64,000 nucleotides of DNA, taken from positions 1,860,001 to 1,924,000 of the forward strand of contig JAZGTN010000164.1 of assembly GCA_037783415.1 (NCBI GenBank), given 5' to 3'. The notes beneath the pieces were generated by a model. The model was given only the letters and a program-made list of their open reading frames with translations, was not told the origin of the DNA and did no database searches. The translations under genes and the position numbers were made by a program. Origin of the DNA: Leptasterias polaris (Eukaryota; Echinodermata; Asteroidea; Forcipulatida; Asteriidae). Positions 57,301 to 64,000 of the stretch are shown piece by piece; within the stretch, counting starts at the first letter, position 1; the number at the start of each line of letters is the position of its first letter.

Positions 57301-58027
57301 TCTTGGTACCTCACACATCGCGGAAATTTATTCGGAGTAAGTCGCACAATAATCGTTTAAAATTTCTTGTTAACAATAACATTTTATTTGTTTGATTATT
57401 CAAAACACCCAATGCAAGCTAAGACTAAGAGCCAGGTGAACACATTCAGCTGGTTTAAACCGCCGACTGGCCCGTAGGTAGGGAATGCACCATAATGCGC
57501 CATTTAATTGGTTATTTCTTAGATTAAAAAGAAATGGTCGGGACGTGTGGCCAAGGATTCAGCTAGCCTTGGCCACACAAGTGGGGCTATATAGTCACAT
57601 ATATGATATAAACATTTATAATTAATCATTATTAATATTTGGTGAGTATCATTCTATTGTTAGTATTTGTTCACGTTATAAGTGAAAACGTGGCTATCAA
57701 GTATCAGTATGAGATTATCCCTAAGATCTATTGAAGGCCTAGCCTACAGTACAGTAGGCCCTAAAGTCAAGACAGTTCAATTCAACTTTCAAGACAGTTT
57801 ATTCTTGCAGCTGAAAAATGACAAAGCCAAAAATGACTTGGCAAAAGTTGACAAAAAATTAACTATACAGTTCAAGTTATATAAAAACATTTCCTGTAAA
57901 TAGAATAAATGAAATAACAAGAATACATTGCAGAGAAGTTCACCAATAAATATAACATATAAATCTTTCTTTGAAAAGGGGGAAATTACCTGAAAGTAGT
58001 AAGCGAAAAACTGTATCTTTCTGTCAT
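48264..58027 (-). CDS. PSMA2: Proteasome subunit alpha type-2, complete (5 exons)
   Basis: Non-catalytic alpha-2 subunit of the 20S proteasome outer ring, cytosolic and nuclear. Exons in coding order are 58027-57990, 55033-54824, 50639-50517, 49474-49255 and 48380-48264. They sum to 708 bp, 235 aa plus TAG, one residue longer than human by my count. The start reads [12 protein letters not shown], then [13 protein letters not shown], the alpha-subunit N-terminal signature. Further landmarks are [35 protein letters not shown] and [13 protein letters not shown], with the C-terminus [17 protein letters not shown]. All introns are GT-AG and the phases agree. A two-residue insertion lies in the variable loop after AGWDED. 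It is convergent with the collagen gene and head to head with MRPL32. Expression is probably constitutive, from a shared promoter. Confidence 0.97.
48816..48970 (-). mobile_element. tRNA-derived SINE with 14-bp TSD
   Basis: Reverse strand has GGTGGCTCAGTTGGTAGAGC and GGTTCAAATCCTGCTC. It is flanked by TAATTCAAAAGATT at 48802-48815 and 48971-48984. It lies in PSMA2 intron 4. Confidence 0.87.
49255..49474 (-). CDS. PSMA2: PSMA2 exon 4
   Basis: Acceptor TTTTTTAG, donor GTAAGA. It encodes [17 protein letters not shown] through [13 protein letters not shown] and includes the two extra residues relative to human. Confidence 0.96.
49598..49925. mobile_element. MITE family C, copy in PSMA2 intron 3
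   Basis: TTAAAGGCAAAGTACAAT at the left, CTTTCCTTTAAAA at the right. GAGAAACGTTTCTGACAGAA and the AACCAAGTAAGTTT block are shared with 17482-17882 in reverse. Confidence 0.7.
50330..50460 (+). mobile_element. Retroelement remnant with a GAAACGTC motif
   Basis: TTCTGAAGACAATCAGAGCA then CGGATCGAAACGTCGAG resembles the end block of Penelope-like elements. Very short, and placed only by this motif. Confidence 0.4.
50517..50639 (-). CDS. PSMA2: PSMA2 exon 3
   Basis: Acceptor TTTCTCAG, donor GTAAGT. It encodes [20 protein letters not shown] and [21 protein letters not shown]. Confidence 0.95.
51435..51706. mobile_element. Long-TIR MITE (272 bp)
   Basis: Near-perfect arms of about 100 bp start AATAGACCGTATCGAATAT and continue through ACCCACAACATGGCGTCTG and GCCATAGAAATCAAACCAG. 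The loop is about 70 bp. No clear target duplication found. Confidence 0.88.
52007..52600. mobile_element. TIR MITE with GTAATT flanks (594 bp)
   Basis: TIRs CAGGGTTCTGCCCA and TGGGCAGAACCCTG are exact 14-bp inverted copies, flanked directly by GTAATT at 52001-52006 and 52601-52606. Repeated GTGCCGGTCGGG boxes lie near the right end. The ends look hAT-like, but a 6-bp duplication is short for hAT. Confidence 0.85.
52676..53996. mobile_element. TIR element, about 1.3 kb
   Basis: Left GGGTACGGGCAAGC, TTTTAGCCAGGAT and AGGGCGTCCAAAA are matched inverted at the right by GACGCCCCGACGTATCGC and CTGGCTAATAGCTTGGGTAC. It contains ACATGTACATGTACATGTAC microsatellites near 53045 and 53550. No transposase frame. 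Confidence 0.6.
53997..54745. mobile_element. Foldback element with minisatellite arms
   Basis: The left arm has about 9 units of GAGTCAACTCGGTCTG (54000-54170). The right arm (54658-54745) carries the inverted unit CGGACCGAGTTGACTT. Inner parts TTTAAAAAAGACATCTTTCC and GAAAGATGTCTTTTTTAAA also pair. It lies in PSMA2 intron 2 and ends about 80 bp from the exon 2 edge. Confidence 0.8.
54824..55033 (-). CDS. PSMA2: PSMA2 exon 2
   Basis: Acceptor ATTTTAG, donor GTAGGT. It encodes [20 protein letters not shown] through [10 protein letters not shown], including the alpha-ring H0 helix and first beta strands. Confidence 0.96.
55545..55745. mobile_element. Hairpin MITE in PSMA2 intron 1
   Basis: Left GCCGTTGAAATTTTCC, GGTAATGCTGCGCGCTACGC; right GCGTAGCACGCAGCATTACC and AAAATTTCAACGGCGGC. 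Confidence 0.8.
56140..57590. mobile_element. Large foldback element, interrupted
   Basis: Arms AGCCCCACTTGTGTGGCCAA and inverse at 57560-57589 continue through GCGCATTATGG, GCTGAATGTGTTCACCTGGC and AAGAGCCGCCATTTTAGAAT to a centre near 57196. The 11-bp TAGTCACATAT occurs at 56129-56139 and 57592-57602, a possible target duplication of the size seen with Mutator-like elements. The left arm is broken by a second element. Confidence 0.85.
56325..57021. mobile_element. TIR element nested in the foldback (697 bp)
   Basis: TIRs GGCCTAAAAAAAAAA plus TGTTATGTTGGCGTAAC at both ends (one A-run differs). It is flanked by TAA (56322-56324, 57022-57024). Removing it and one TAA restores GAATAATCAAAC as in the other arm. 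A 3-bp TAA duplication fits PIF/Harbinger. A 112-codon ORF inside resembles nothing known. Confidence 0.88.
57990..58027 (-). CDS. PSMA2: PSMA2 exon 1
   Basis: ATG at 58027-58025, 12 codons plus two bases, donor GTAATT. It reads [12 protein letters not shown]; the split Ser codon joins exon 2. Confidence 0.93.
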
Positions 58028-58198
58028 GATGGCTGTTGTGCTGTGTCAATATTTCCCAGACTTCGTCAAGTCTGAAATACTGTTTAGAGAAAGAAGGTGT
58101 ACCTGACTAATGGCCTAACTTTAACAAATGAGGGCGCCCTTTGGTTTGCATGTGCTCTCTTTGATCTCCTCGATCAAGGAAGAAGTGAGAAAAAGACG
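58028..58198. promoter_or_regulatory. Putative bidirectional promoter PSMA2/MRPL32
   Basis: Only 171 bp separate the two start codons, which point away from each other. No TATA box is evident. A short palindrome, AGACTTcgtcAAGTCT, lies at 58058-58073. The assignment rests on gene geometry. Confidence 0.7.
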
Positions 58199-58301
58199 AT
58201 GACGGTCCGGGTGTTTAGATTGCTACAAAACTTGCGTTTTTCATTAGAAAAACTCGAGACTAGATTATTTGAGAGATTGGGTGGAGGCTATCCACCTTTA
58301 G
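58199..58301 (+). CDS. MRPL32: MRPL32 exon 1
   Basis: Start codon and mitochondrial presequence, ending GGGYPPL plus one base; the split Val codon with exon 2 confirms the phase. Confidence 0.85.
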
Positions 58302-59951
58302 GTAACAATTTTATTTTAATCTGTTCTTTGTGCTTCATTTAGGTGTATTTTATTTTTGATTATTGTACTGAGACCCTCGCCCACAAACAACACAGGGCCA
58401 CAGTTCAACTTCAAATTAGAGGGCGCTTTCATTTTCAATCAAACAAGTTGTGGACTATCTTGATACTTACTAACTTTGTGTATAGAATAGCCAGTTCCTT
58501 GCTCTATGCTCGATGTAGCCCCATAAATAGTGCCAAAAGGCTGGACTCCCTCCGCTTCTTGGCCCTATGCCCAAAGTATCTCCACTCTCCAGGATCAGGA
58601 GGTGAAATAATTTTTTGAATAGAAACCCATGGATGTTTTTATGCCAAGATTCCCCCCTCCCCCAGTTGTCACTCACCGTAGTATTACAATCTTATCATCT
58701 AAAACAGCTCCGGCATTTGCAATCCAAGGACCATCTGTAATCGATGATCAATCAAAACACACACAGGACAGTTTATCCAGCATCTTTGACGGCTTCTTGT
58801 GGGCTGTACCCAAGCACAGACGCTCCATTCAACGCAATCGCAAGAGACGCAGAGCAGTCGAGAAGCTTGTGGAATATATACCTGAATGGAAGTTTGTGAC
58901 GTGTGAAGTATGCGGACATACCAAGATGAGAGGGTTTATCTGCGGGTGAGATTTAATTTTTTTATTTAATTTCATTTCATTTCATTTATTCTGGTTGTGA
59001 AGCCAAGGACTCTCAGAAAAGCAAACTTAAGACAAGGAAGGAAGTTTCAGGTTTAGATGTGGGAGGAAAACCTAGAGAACTGTTCCAGAGAAAAGCCACG
59101 CAGTCAGGTAGGGACTGAAAACCCAATTCACATAGTGACCTCGGCGTGATTCGAACCAGGGACCTAGAGATGGAGAGTGAGGAAAGATACCTCTGGCTCT
59201 ACACCAACCCGACAACCCACATTATTAGCAAACATTATCAATGTTTGTCCGCCTCTTACAAGCTACCTTGCTGAGGGTTCCAAGTTCGGAAATATGAACT
59301 TCTTTGGCAATAAGTTTAACTGAGTTCTTTTACGTGCATTACTAAATGCACAGGAACTACGGCTGTACGTCCCAACCGAAGGACAAAGCAAAAATGGAAG
59401 TGTCTAGCTTAAGGACACAAGGGTTTAGACCAGGACTCGAACCCACACTCAACTGATGAGAAACACTAGAGCTGAGTCCGGTGTGCTTGACCGCTTGGTC
59501 ACGACTTGCCAAACATTGGCACATAACAAGATCGCAATGCAATAATTGAACAAGGCTGTATTATGTACTTGATTCCTTGTGCTCTCTTGCAACTGGTGTA
59601 GTGTAGCAGAAGTCAGTTCTTCCACTTTCACTTTTATCCAGGAATCCAGGTACATGTTGCTCTTGTTCAATTTTCTTTATTATTATGGCCCCAGACAATA
59701 AACTGAAAAGCGGCTTGAGGTGATTGATTATTTTTGTTTATTCTAGACACTGTCTCATCAGGATACGACAAGAGTCAGCAGAGATAAGGAAGGAGTTGTT
59801 TGAGAATCAAGAGGAAAATAACATCATCCCGGAACGAGAGAGCATTGTCTTGTACGAGGATGAAACGTTAAGATCGGAAGACCAGGGAAAAGAAGTTGTA
59901 GAGATGAAGAAAAAGAGACCATCTTGGTTCAGTAGATCCCTGACAGAGTGA
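58199..59951 (+). CDS. MRPL32: Mitochondrial ribosomal protein bL32m, complete (3 exons)
   Basis: Large-subunit mitoribosome protein. Exons are 58199-58301, 58666-58945 and 59747-59951 (588 bp, 195 aa plus TGA; human is 188). The N-terminus MTVRVFRLLQNLRFSLEKL is basic and amphipathic, fitting a mitochondrial presequence. In the family the presequence is removed by the m-AAA protease. The centre has FDGFLWAVPKHRRSIQRNRK, the basic bL32 signature, followed by a zinc ribbon with CEVC at residues 114-117 and CGHC at 127-130. The C-terminus KKKRPSWFSRSLTE matches the human ending. An in-frame ATG upstream (58097) would add 34 residues; 58199 is preferred because it gives a better presequence. The first exon uses donor GTAACA. 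Confidence 0.95.
58666..58945 (+). CDS. MRPL32: MRPL32 exon 2
   Basis: CCTCCCCCAG acceptor and GTGAGA donor. It encodes TAPAFAIQGPSVIDDQ, the basic VPKHRRSIQRNRKRRR block and three of the four zinc-ribbon cysteines. Confidence 0.95.
58990..59220 (-). mobile_element. tRNA-like SINE fragment
   Basis: Reverse strand B box GGTTCGAATCACGCC near 59150 followed by a body with AACCTGAAACTTCC. It lies in MRPL32 intron 2. Confidence 0.45.
59225..59520 (-). mobile_element. tRNA-Leu-derived SINE in MRPL32 intron 2
   Basis: Reverse strand: GTCGTGACCAAGCGGTCAAG (A box), B box GGTTCGAGTCCTGG, TTGTGTCCTTAAGCTAGACA and GCACGTAAAAGAACTC. Confidence 0.78.
59747..59951 (+). CDS. MRPL32: MRPL32 exon 3
   Basis: TTATTCTAG acceptor. 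It begins HCLIRIRQESAEIRKE (the fourth zinc Cys) and ends KKRPSWFSRSLTE, TGA at 59949-59951. Confidence 0.95.
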
Positions 59952-60333
59952 GAAACTAACAATTTATTACAATCATTTTGGCCGACATAGTATTCAAAAT
60001 ATTGTGATGGGAAGTATCCACATTTGCAAGACGTTGCACCAATATGATGAACTATGACAAGTGAGCCCTCTGTTGACCAACGAGAAGGACATGTGTTGCA
60101 TTCAAGCTGAACGTTTTTTTGTCCTCCACATCCTGCTTTACACAGATAAATGCAGGTATACCTCATATTTACAATGGCTGATCAACAACAAAAATTTTGG
60201 GGGGGTAACACAAACTTCTTCCTTCACTTGCCTTATTCCTTGAAGAAAAATGCATGAGTGATGCCTTCCATCATACAAATGTACATCAATTACCAATACA
60301 TCTTGTTTTCTTTATTGTAGAGAAAGTGTAAAA

Positions 60334-60339
60334 AATAAA
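60334..60339 (+). terminator. Polyadenylation signal AATAAA (MRPL32)
   Basis: First AATAAA after the MRPL32 stop, about 380 bp downstream, giving a plausible short 3' UTR. Confidence 0.5.
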
Positions 60340-60395
60340 TGTTGTCAAACAACGCTTAAGAATTTATTTTGTTTCAGTCACAAGGTTCTGATCTG

Positions 60396-60595
60396 GGCCC
60401 AATTTCGTAAAGCCTGTAAGCACAAAAACTTGCTAAGCACAGAAAAGTATTGCTTAGCAGAAACAGGTTACCAGCCAAAATCACTTAATGCCTCTGATTT
60501 TAACACTGGTGCCCCACTCATATTTTGCTTTCTTTTTGCAGAGAAATTTTCTAAGCATTTTTAAATTTGTTAACAGCTTTATGACTTTGGGCCCT
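60396..60595. mobile_element. Palindromic MITE family B, copy 6
   Basis: GGGCCCAATTTCGTAAAGCC at the left, TTTATGACTTTGGGCCC at the right, and core AACAGGTTACCAGCC. Confidence 0.7.
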
Positions 60596-60767
60596 GGACC
60601 CAATATCATCATAGAACTTCTTAGCAGGAAATGTTTCCTGCTTAATAATTGTGTGTCCAAATTAGCGTCTATGGCTTGGTCATCACAAAACATGTGTTGA
60701 AGCATATCAATAGCCATACCAACAACCTTAGCAACAGTCACATCCATAGCCTCAACCGACAAATTCA

Positions 60768-60911
60768 GACACAGATTTTGTTTGCTCAACAAAATTTGCA
60801 GGCAGTCAGTTACAAAAAACTTGACACGTTATAAACTATGTTTCAGTCAATAAACAGCAGATTTGTGCATAGTAGGTCCATGAATTGGCCCTATATGATG
60901 GTATGAATCCC
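60768..60911 (+). repeat. 144-bp direct repeat, copy 1
   Basis: Starts GACACAGATTTTGTTTGC and ends GATGGTATGAATCCC. It differs from copy 2 at one base that I can see (CACGTT versus CACATT). Confidence 0.92.
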
Positions 60912-61897
60912 ATCAACAGAAAACCAACATGGAGATGATTGACATGAGATATCATATTTTATCAATAGAAACTTTAAACAATAATTGCAAAATATTACAG
61001 GAATAGAAAAAGGCAGAACGTCTAGAAAATGTTTTTATATTTTATGATAATGTATGAATGTTTTTTATTGAAATTTTTCCTGAATGTTCTTTTACTTACC
61101 ACTTTGGATGACTTCTTATAAGTTATTACACACAACTTTTCCAAACTGAGTATCGGTGGATGTTTACAAACCATTCGGGACAGTTTCGAGGCGTCCTCTT
61201 TTGGTTGGGTCAGTTGACGTATATTTACAAAATATCGCAGTTCATTATAGAATAACGTTTGTTGTCGATACTTTGTTTATTCAGGGTTTCATTGTGAGAA
61301 CGATAATCTCTGAATATGGTTGTTCCGAATAGTTCGGGGAAAAAACTACTGCACAGAGGCATGGTAAAATGTTTTCAAAACACCGTCAGGAAGACGGTTA
61401 AATGAAAACAAATGTTGACCTTGGTAATTTTTTTCTTTGTGATGGGAAAAAAAACCAGAAAGTTTAAAGAGTGCACTATTTACTAAACAAAATAAATGTG
61501 CAAAATTTATGGAAACGGCTAATAAAAGTGCAAACTATCAATCCCAACTCATGCAAAATTTATGCATCTTCAATAATCAAATATCTTGACATACAAATGT
61601 TCCAAGTTTATACAAAAATAGAGCAGATTAAAAATTAACATCTCTTGTTCCACTCTGATAGATGTTTTACCCAATGATACAGAAGAAAAAAATATATCAC
61701 AATTTTTTCAATTTTTTTAAACCTTGTGACAATACTGACTAACCTGTCCACTACCTGCAGCAGAATCAGATAAAATTTTTCTTTTAGTTGAACAAATTTT
61801 TACAAACTGCATCAAATATAAATTACCTCGTTTAATAACATTCATTAATATTCATTAATAATTTTCAAGTTAGAATACCATCCCATATCTCTTAAAT
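60912..61897. other. AT-rich spacer between the direct repeats
   Basis: No gene. 61135-61215 matches the repeat at 46429-46512. Otherwise nothing recognised. Confidence 0.5.
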
Positions 61898-62041
61898 GAC
61901 ACAGATTTTGTTTGCTCAACAAAATTTGCAGGCAGTCAGTTACAAAAAACTTGACACATTATAAACTATGTTTCAGTCAATAAACAGCAGATTTGTGCAT
62001 AGTAGGTCCATGAATTGGCCCTATATGATGGTATGAATCCC
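61898..62041 (+). repeat. 144-bp direct repeat, copy 2
   Basis: Near-identical to 60768-60911 and 1130 bp downstream in the same orientation. Confidence 0.92.
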
Positions 62042-62104
62042 CTGTCAACAAGAAATTGCACTTTTTGAGGAAGAAATACCAATATAGTGTAAAACAAGAT
62101 GGAT

Positions 62105-62655
62105 GTAGGCCTGGAATTTCATTTTTGAGAGAAGGGCTAGGCAAATTTTATGTTGCAAAGGGCATTTCCATTGGAAAATCTTAAAGTCTATAAATGGGAA
62201 ACAGAGAATAATAAGGTAAAGGGGATTTCCCTAAGCTGAACCACCAACTGACAACTTGCCTGGAATTACAAGGAAGCCATGGCCTCTGTTGCCCGGGTCT
62301 TGGCCCCCCCTTATTCTTGGCCCAAGACGTCAGTGATCGATAGTGGATAGTGTACTGCGCTCGGTTACAGCTCGTTATAGCATGCCCTCTTGTACGGTAG
62401 TGTACTGCGCTCGGTTACAGCTCGTTATAGCGCGCCCTCTTGTGGCTTGAATTAACCAACTTGACTAGCTCTCACTAGTGACGAGCTGTAACCGAGCGCA
62501 GTACACTATCCACTATCGATCACTGACGTATTGGGCCAAGACTAGGCCCCCCTTTAAAAGTTTCACATAGACTTTAAAAATTTCCAATGGAAGTATCCTT
62601 TGCAAAATCTAAATTCCCTTGCCCTCTCAAACTTGAAATTCCAGGCCTGCAAGAA
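62105..62655. mobile_element. Long palindromic element
   Basis: Outer arms GGCCTGGAATTTCATTTTTG and its inverse near 62630-62655 are diverged. Inner arms (CAGTGATCGATAGTGGATAG, TGTACTGCGCTCGGTTACAG) are near perfect over about 58 bp. TGTACTGCGCTCGGTTACAG recurs a third time at about 62401. The outer arm also occurs at 15905, 21080 and 63475. Confidence 0.75.
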
Positions 62656-63212
62656 ATGCAATAATAAACCAGAATCTAAACAAACAACTGAAAGTATAAA
62701 CCAATGAGCTAAATTAAAGAACAAAATATGAAGCTAATTTAAAAAGCCACTTGTACATGTAGATAGAGCTATTCTGTACAAACTTGTCTCTTGTTATTTA
62801 GGAGTGGGGGGGAGTAGAACACAATTTGATATACAGCACAAGTGAATAGATAGAAAATGTAGAAAAAAAAACCACAAAATATACTTTTGTTTTTGTAAAA
62901 TTTTCAATTATAGACATTCACACGATTGTCTGTCCCCCCCAGAAAACTGTTTTTTAATAATGATATAAAATACCACTTTAAAAGAATTATTCTTAAGCAT
63001 AGCACACATGACATAGCATGTATGTTTGTACATGTAACTGAACTCTATGATTTAACAAAACAAAGTACATCTTAACATGTACACAGGATTGCCAATATGC
63101 TTGTCAGACACCAGTTGGTGTCGGCTTGGTCTAACAGGCACCAACTTTGAGCAACCAGGACTGAGAGCAAATTAATGATCTCCGACTGACACAAAATGCG
63201 TGTAAAATTATT

Positions 63213-63286
63213 TGAGAAAATAGAATTAGCTGTGGTATAAGTGCACAAAATAGTTAATGGCCTGAACTTGTTTCGACCCTAGCAGG
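63213..63286 (-). mobile_element. Penelope-like element 3' terminus
   Basis: Reverse strand CCTGCTAGGGTCGAAAC, CAGGCCATTAACTATTTTG and CAGCTAATTCTATTTTCTC. Confidence 0.65.
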
Positions 63287-63474
63287 AAATATTTAAGTGT
63301 TAAAACCTCACCTAAAATGCCTGTAAACGCAGACCACATAGCCATCACAATTTACACAACGCACAAAATAAACGAATTAGTGTGAGCCAAAATCGCAGCA
63401 AGGATACACACAGGGGCATCATTTCCAATAATTCACAGGCTGGTAGTCTTTGTTATCTGACTACTTTACAGGCA

Positions 63475-63560
63475 GGGAGTTTCATCTTTGAGAGGGCAAG
63501 GCCATTATCACTTTGCAAAGGGCATTCATTGGAAATTCTTAAAATCTATGGGAAAGTTTT
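63475..63560 (+). repeat. Dispersed repeat (arm of the 62105 palindrome)
   Basis: TTTGAGAGGGCAAGGCCATT, TTTGCAAAGGGCATTC and TTGGAAATTCTTAAAATC; similar stretches lie at 15905-15970 and 21065-21165 (partly reverse). Confidence 0.6.
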
Positions 63561-64000
63561 GAAGAGGCACTAAATAAGGCTATGGCCTTCGTGTAATTCC
63601 TGGCCAGATTTTGTATGCTACATTACAGGCTAGAGTTGCACTGACCTACAATAAAATTAGCAGGCACTTAATTTGCTCCAGCTACAATCCTCATGTATCC
63701 GGAATAACCAGGGAATGCTCCTAGTGTGTATAACCAGGGAATGCTCCTAGTGTGTACACACACAAAATGTAAGTATCATGTTATTAACTCTACTTGAAAT
63801 TTACACTTAATTTTAAGTCATTTTAATGGCCCTGAAATGATTGGTAGATAAATACAAAGTGTGCCAAAAATGAATGCACTTAGGAACACGGTGTTTCAAC
63901 TTGAAACAAGGACACTTCAAAACTCTTTTATTGTAGTTGTTTTTCTAACACACATACCATTAAAAATATTGCATCAGTTTTTTTTTTTTTACAACAAAAT
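63561..64000. other. Right end of window, no gene
   Basis: A 25-bp tandem pair (ATAACCAGGGAATGCTCCTA) at about 63705-63756. Otherwise nothing recognised. Confidence 0.5.

Noticed and set aside
58097..58198. Upstream in-frame ATG for MRPL32
   Set aside because: It would add 34 residues with acidic positions before a good presequence and would intrude on the short shared promoter; not excluded by sequence alone.
60768..62041. LTR retrotransposon
   Set aside because: Direct repeats are present, but I find no primer-binding site, polypurine tract, TG..CA ends or coding sequence between them.

Overview
This is a window of animal nuclear DNA, most likely from a marine invertebrate deuterostome, and I favour an echinoderm. 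The evidence is small phase-0 Gly-X-Y exons with GT-AG introns, a fibrillar-collagen C-propeptide, AT-rich introns full of tRNA-derived SINEs, MITEs and minisatellites, and a proteasome/mitoribosome gene pair. The species call is an inference. Nothing bacterial or viral was seen.

Region 1 (743-44082, + strand) is most of one fibrillar procollagen gene. It has 40 triple-helical exons (921 residues, Gly in every third position), two telopeptide-side exons and five exons for a C-terminal COLFI propeptide, ending in TAG at 44080-44082. The start codon, N-propeptide and roughly the first 90 helical residues lie upstream of the window. Exon lengths are 45, 54, 99, 108 and their sums (one is 153), and they map onto the vertebrate fibrillar exon plan by simple joins and splits. 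The C-propeptide keeps Cys 1, 4, 5, 6, 7 and 8 of the usual eight but lacks the two inter-chain cysteines (2 and 3). One intron uses a GC donor.

Region 2 (44083-48263) holds the collagen 3' UTR and a convergent intergenic stretch containing repeats.

Region 3 (48264-58027, - strand) is a complete five-exon gene for proteasome subunit alpha-2 (PSMA2, 235 aa). Its introns carry large foldback DNA transposons, including one nested inside another. Region 4 (58199-59951, + strand) is a complete three-exon gene for mitochondrial ribosomal protein bL32m (MRPL32, 195 aa). The two genes are head to head, with 171 bp between their start codons, which probably form one bidirectional promoter. I recall the same arrangement in human.

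Region 5 (59952-64000) has no gene that I can recognise. It holds dispersed repeats, a long palindrome and a near-identical 144-bp direct repeat.

The most interesting parts are: tandem decayed copies of a collagen exon end inside an intron; a 43-copy minisatellite whose unit carries both splice-acceptor-like and splice-donor-like sequence; the missing inter-chain cysteines; a proline gradient along the helix; a Penelope-like element insertion with an exact target duplication inside another repeat; a TTAA-flanked piggyBac-like MITE whose subterminal unit expanded into a tandem array elsewhere; and SINE and LINE families with similar 3' tails.
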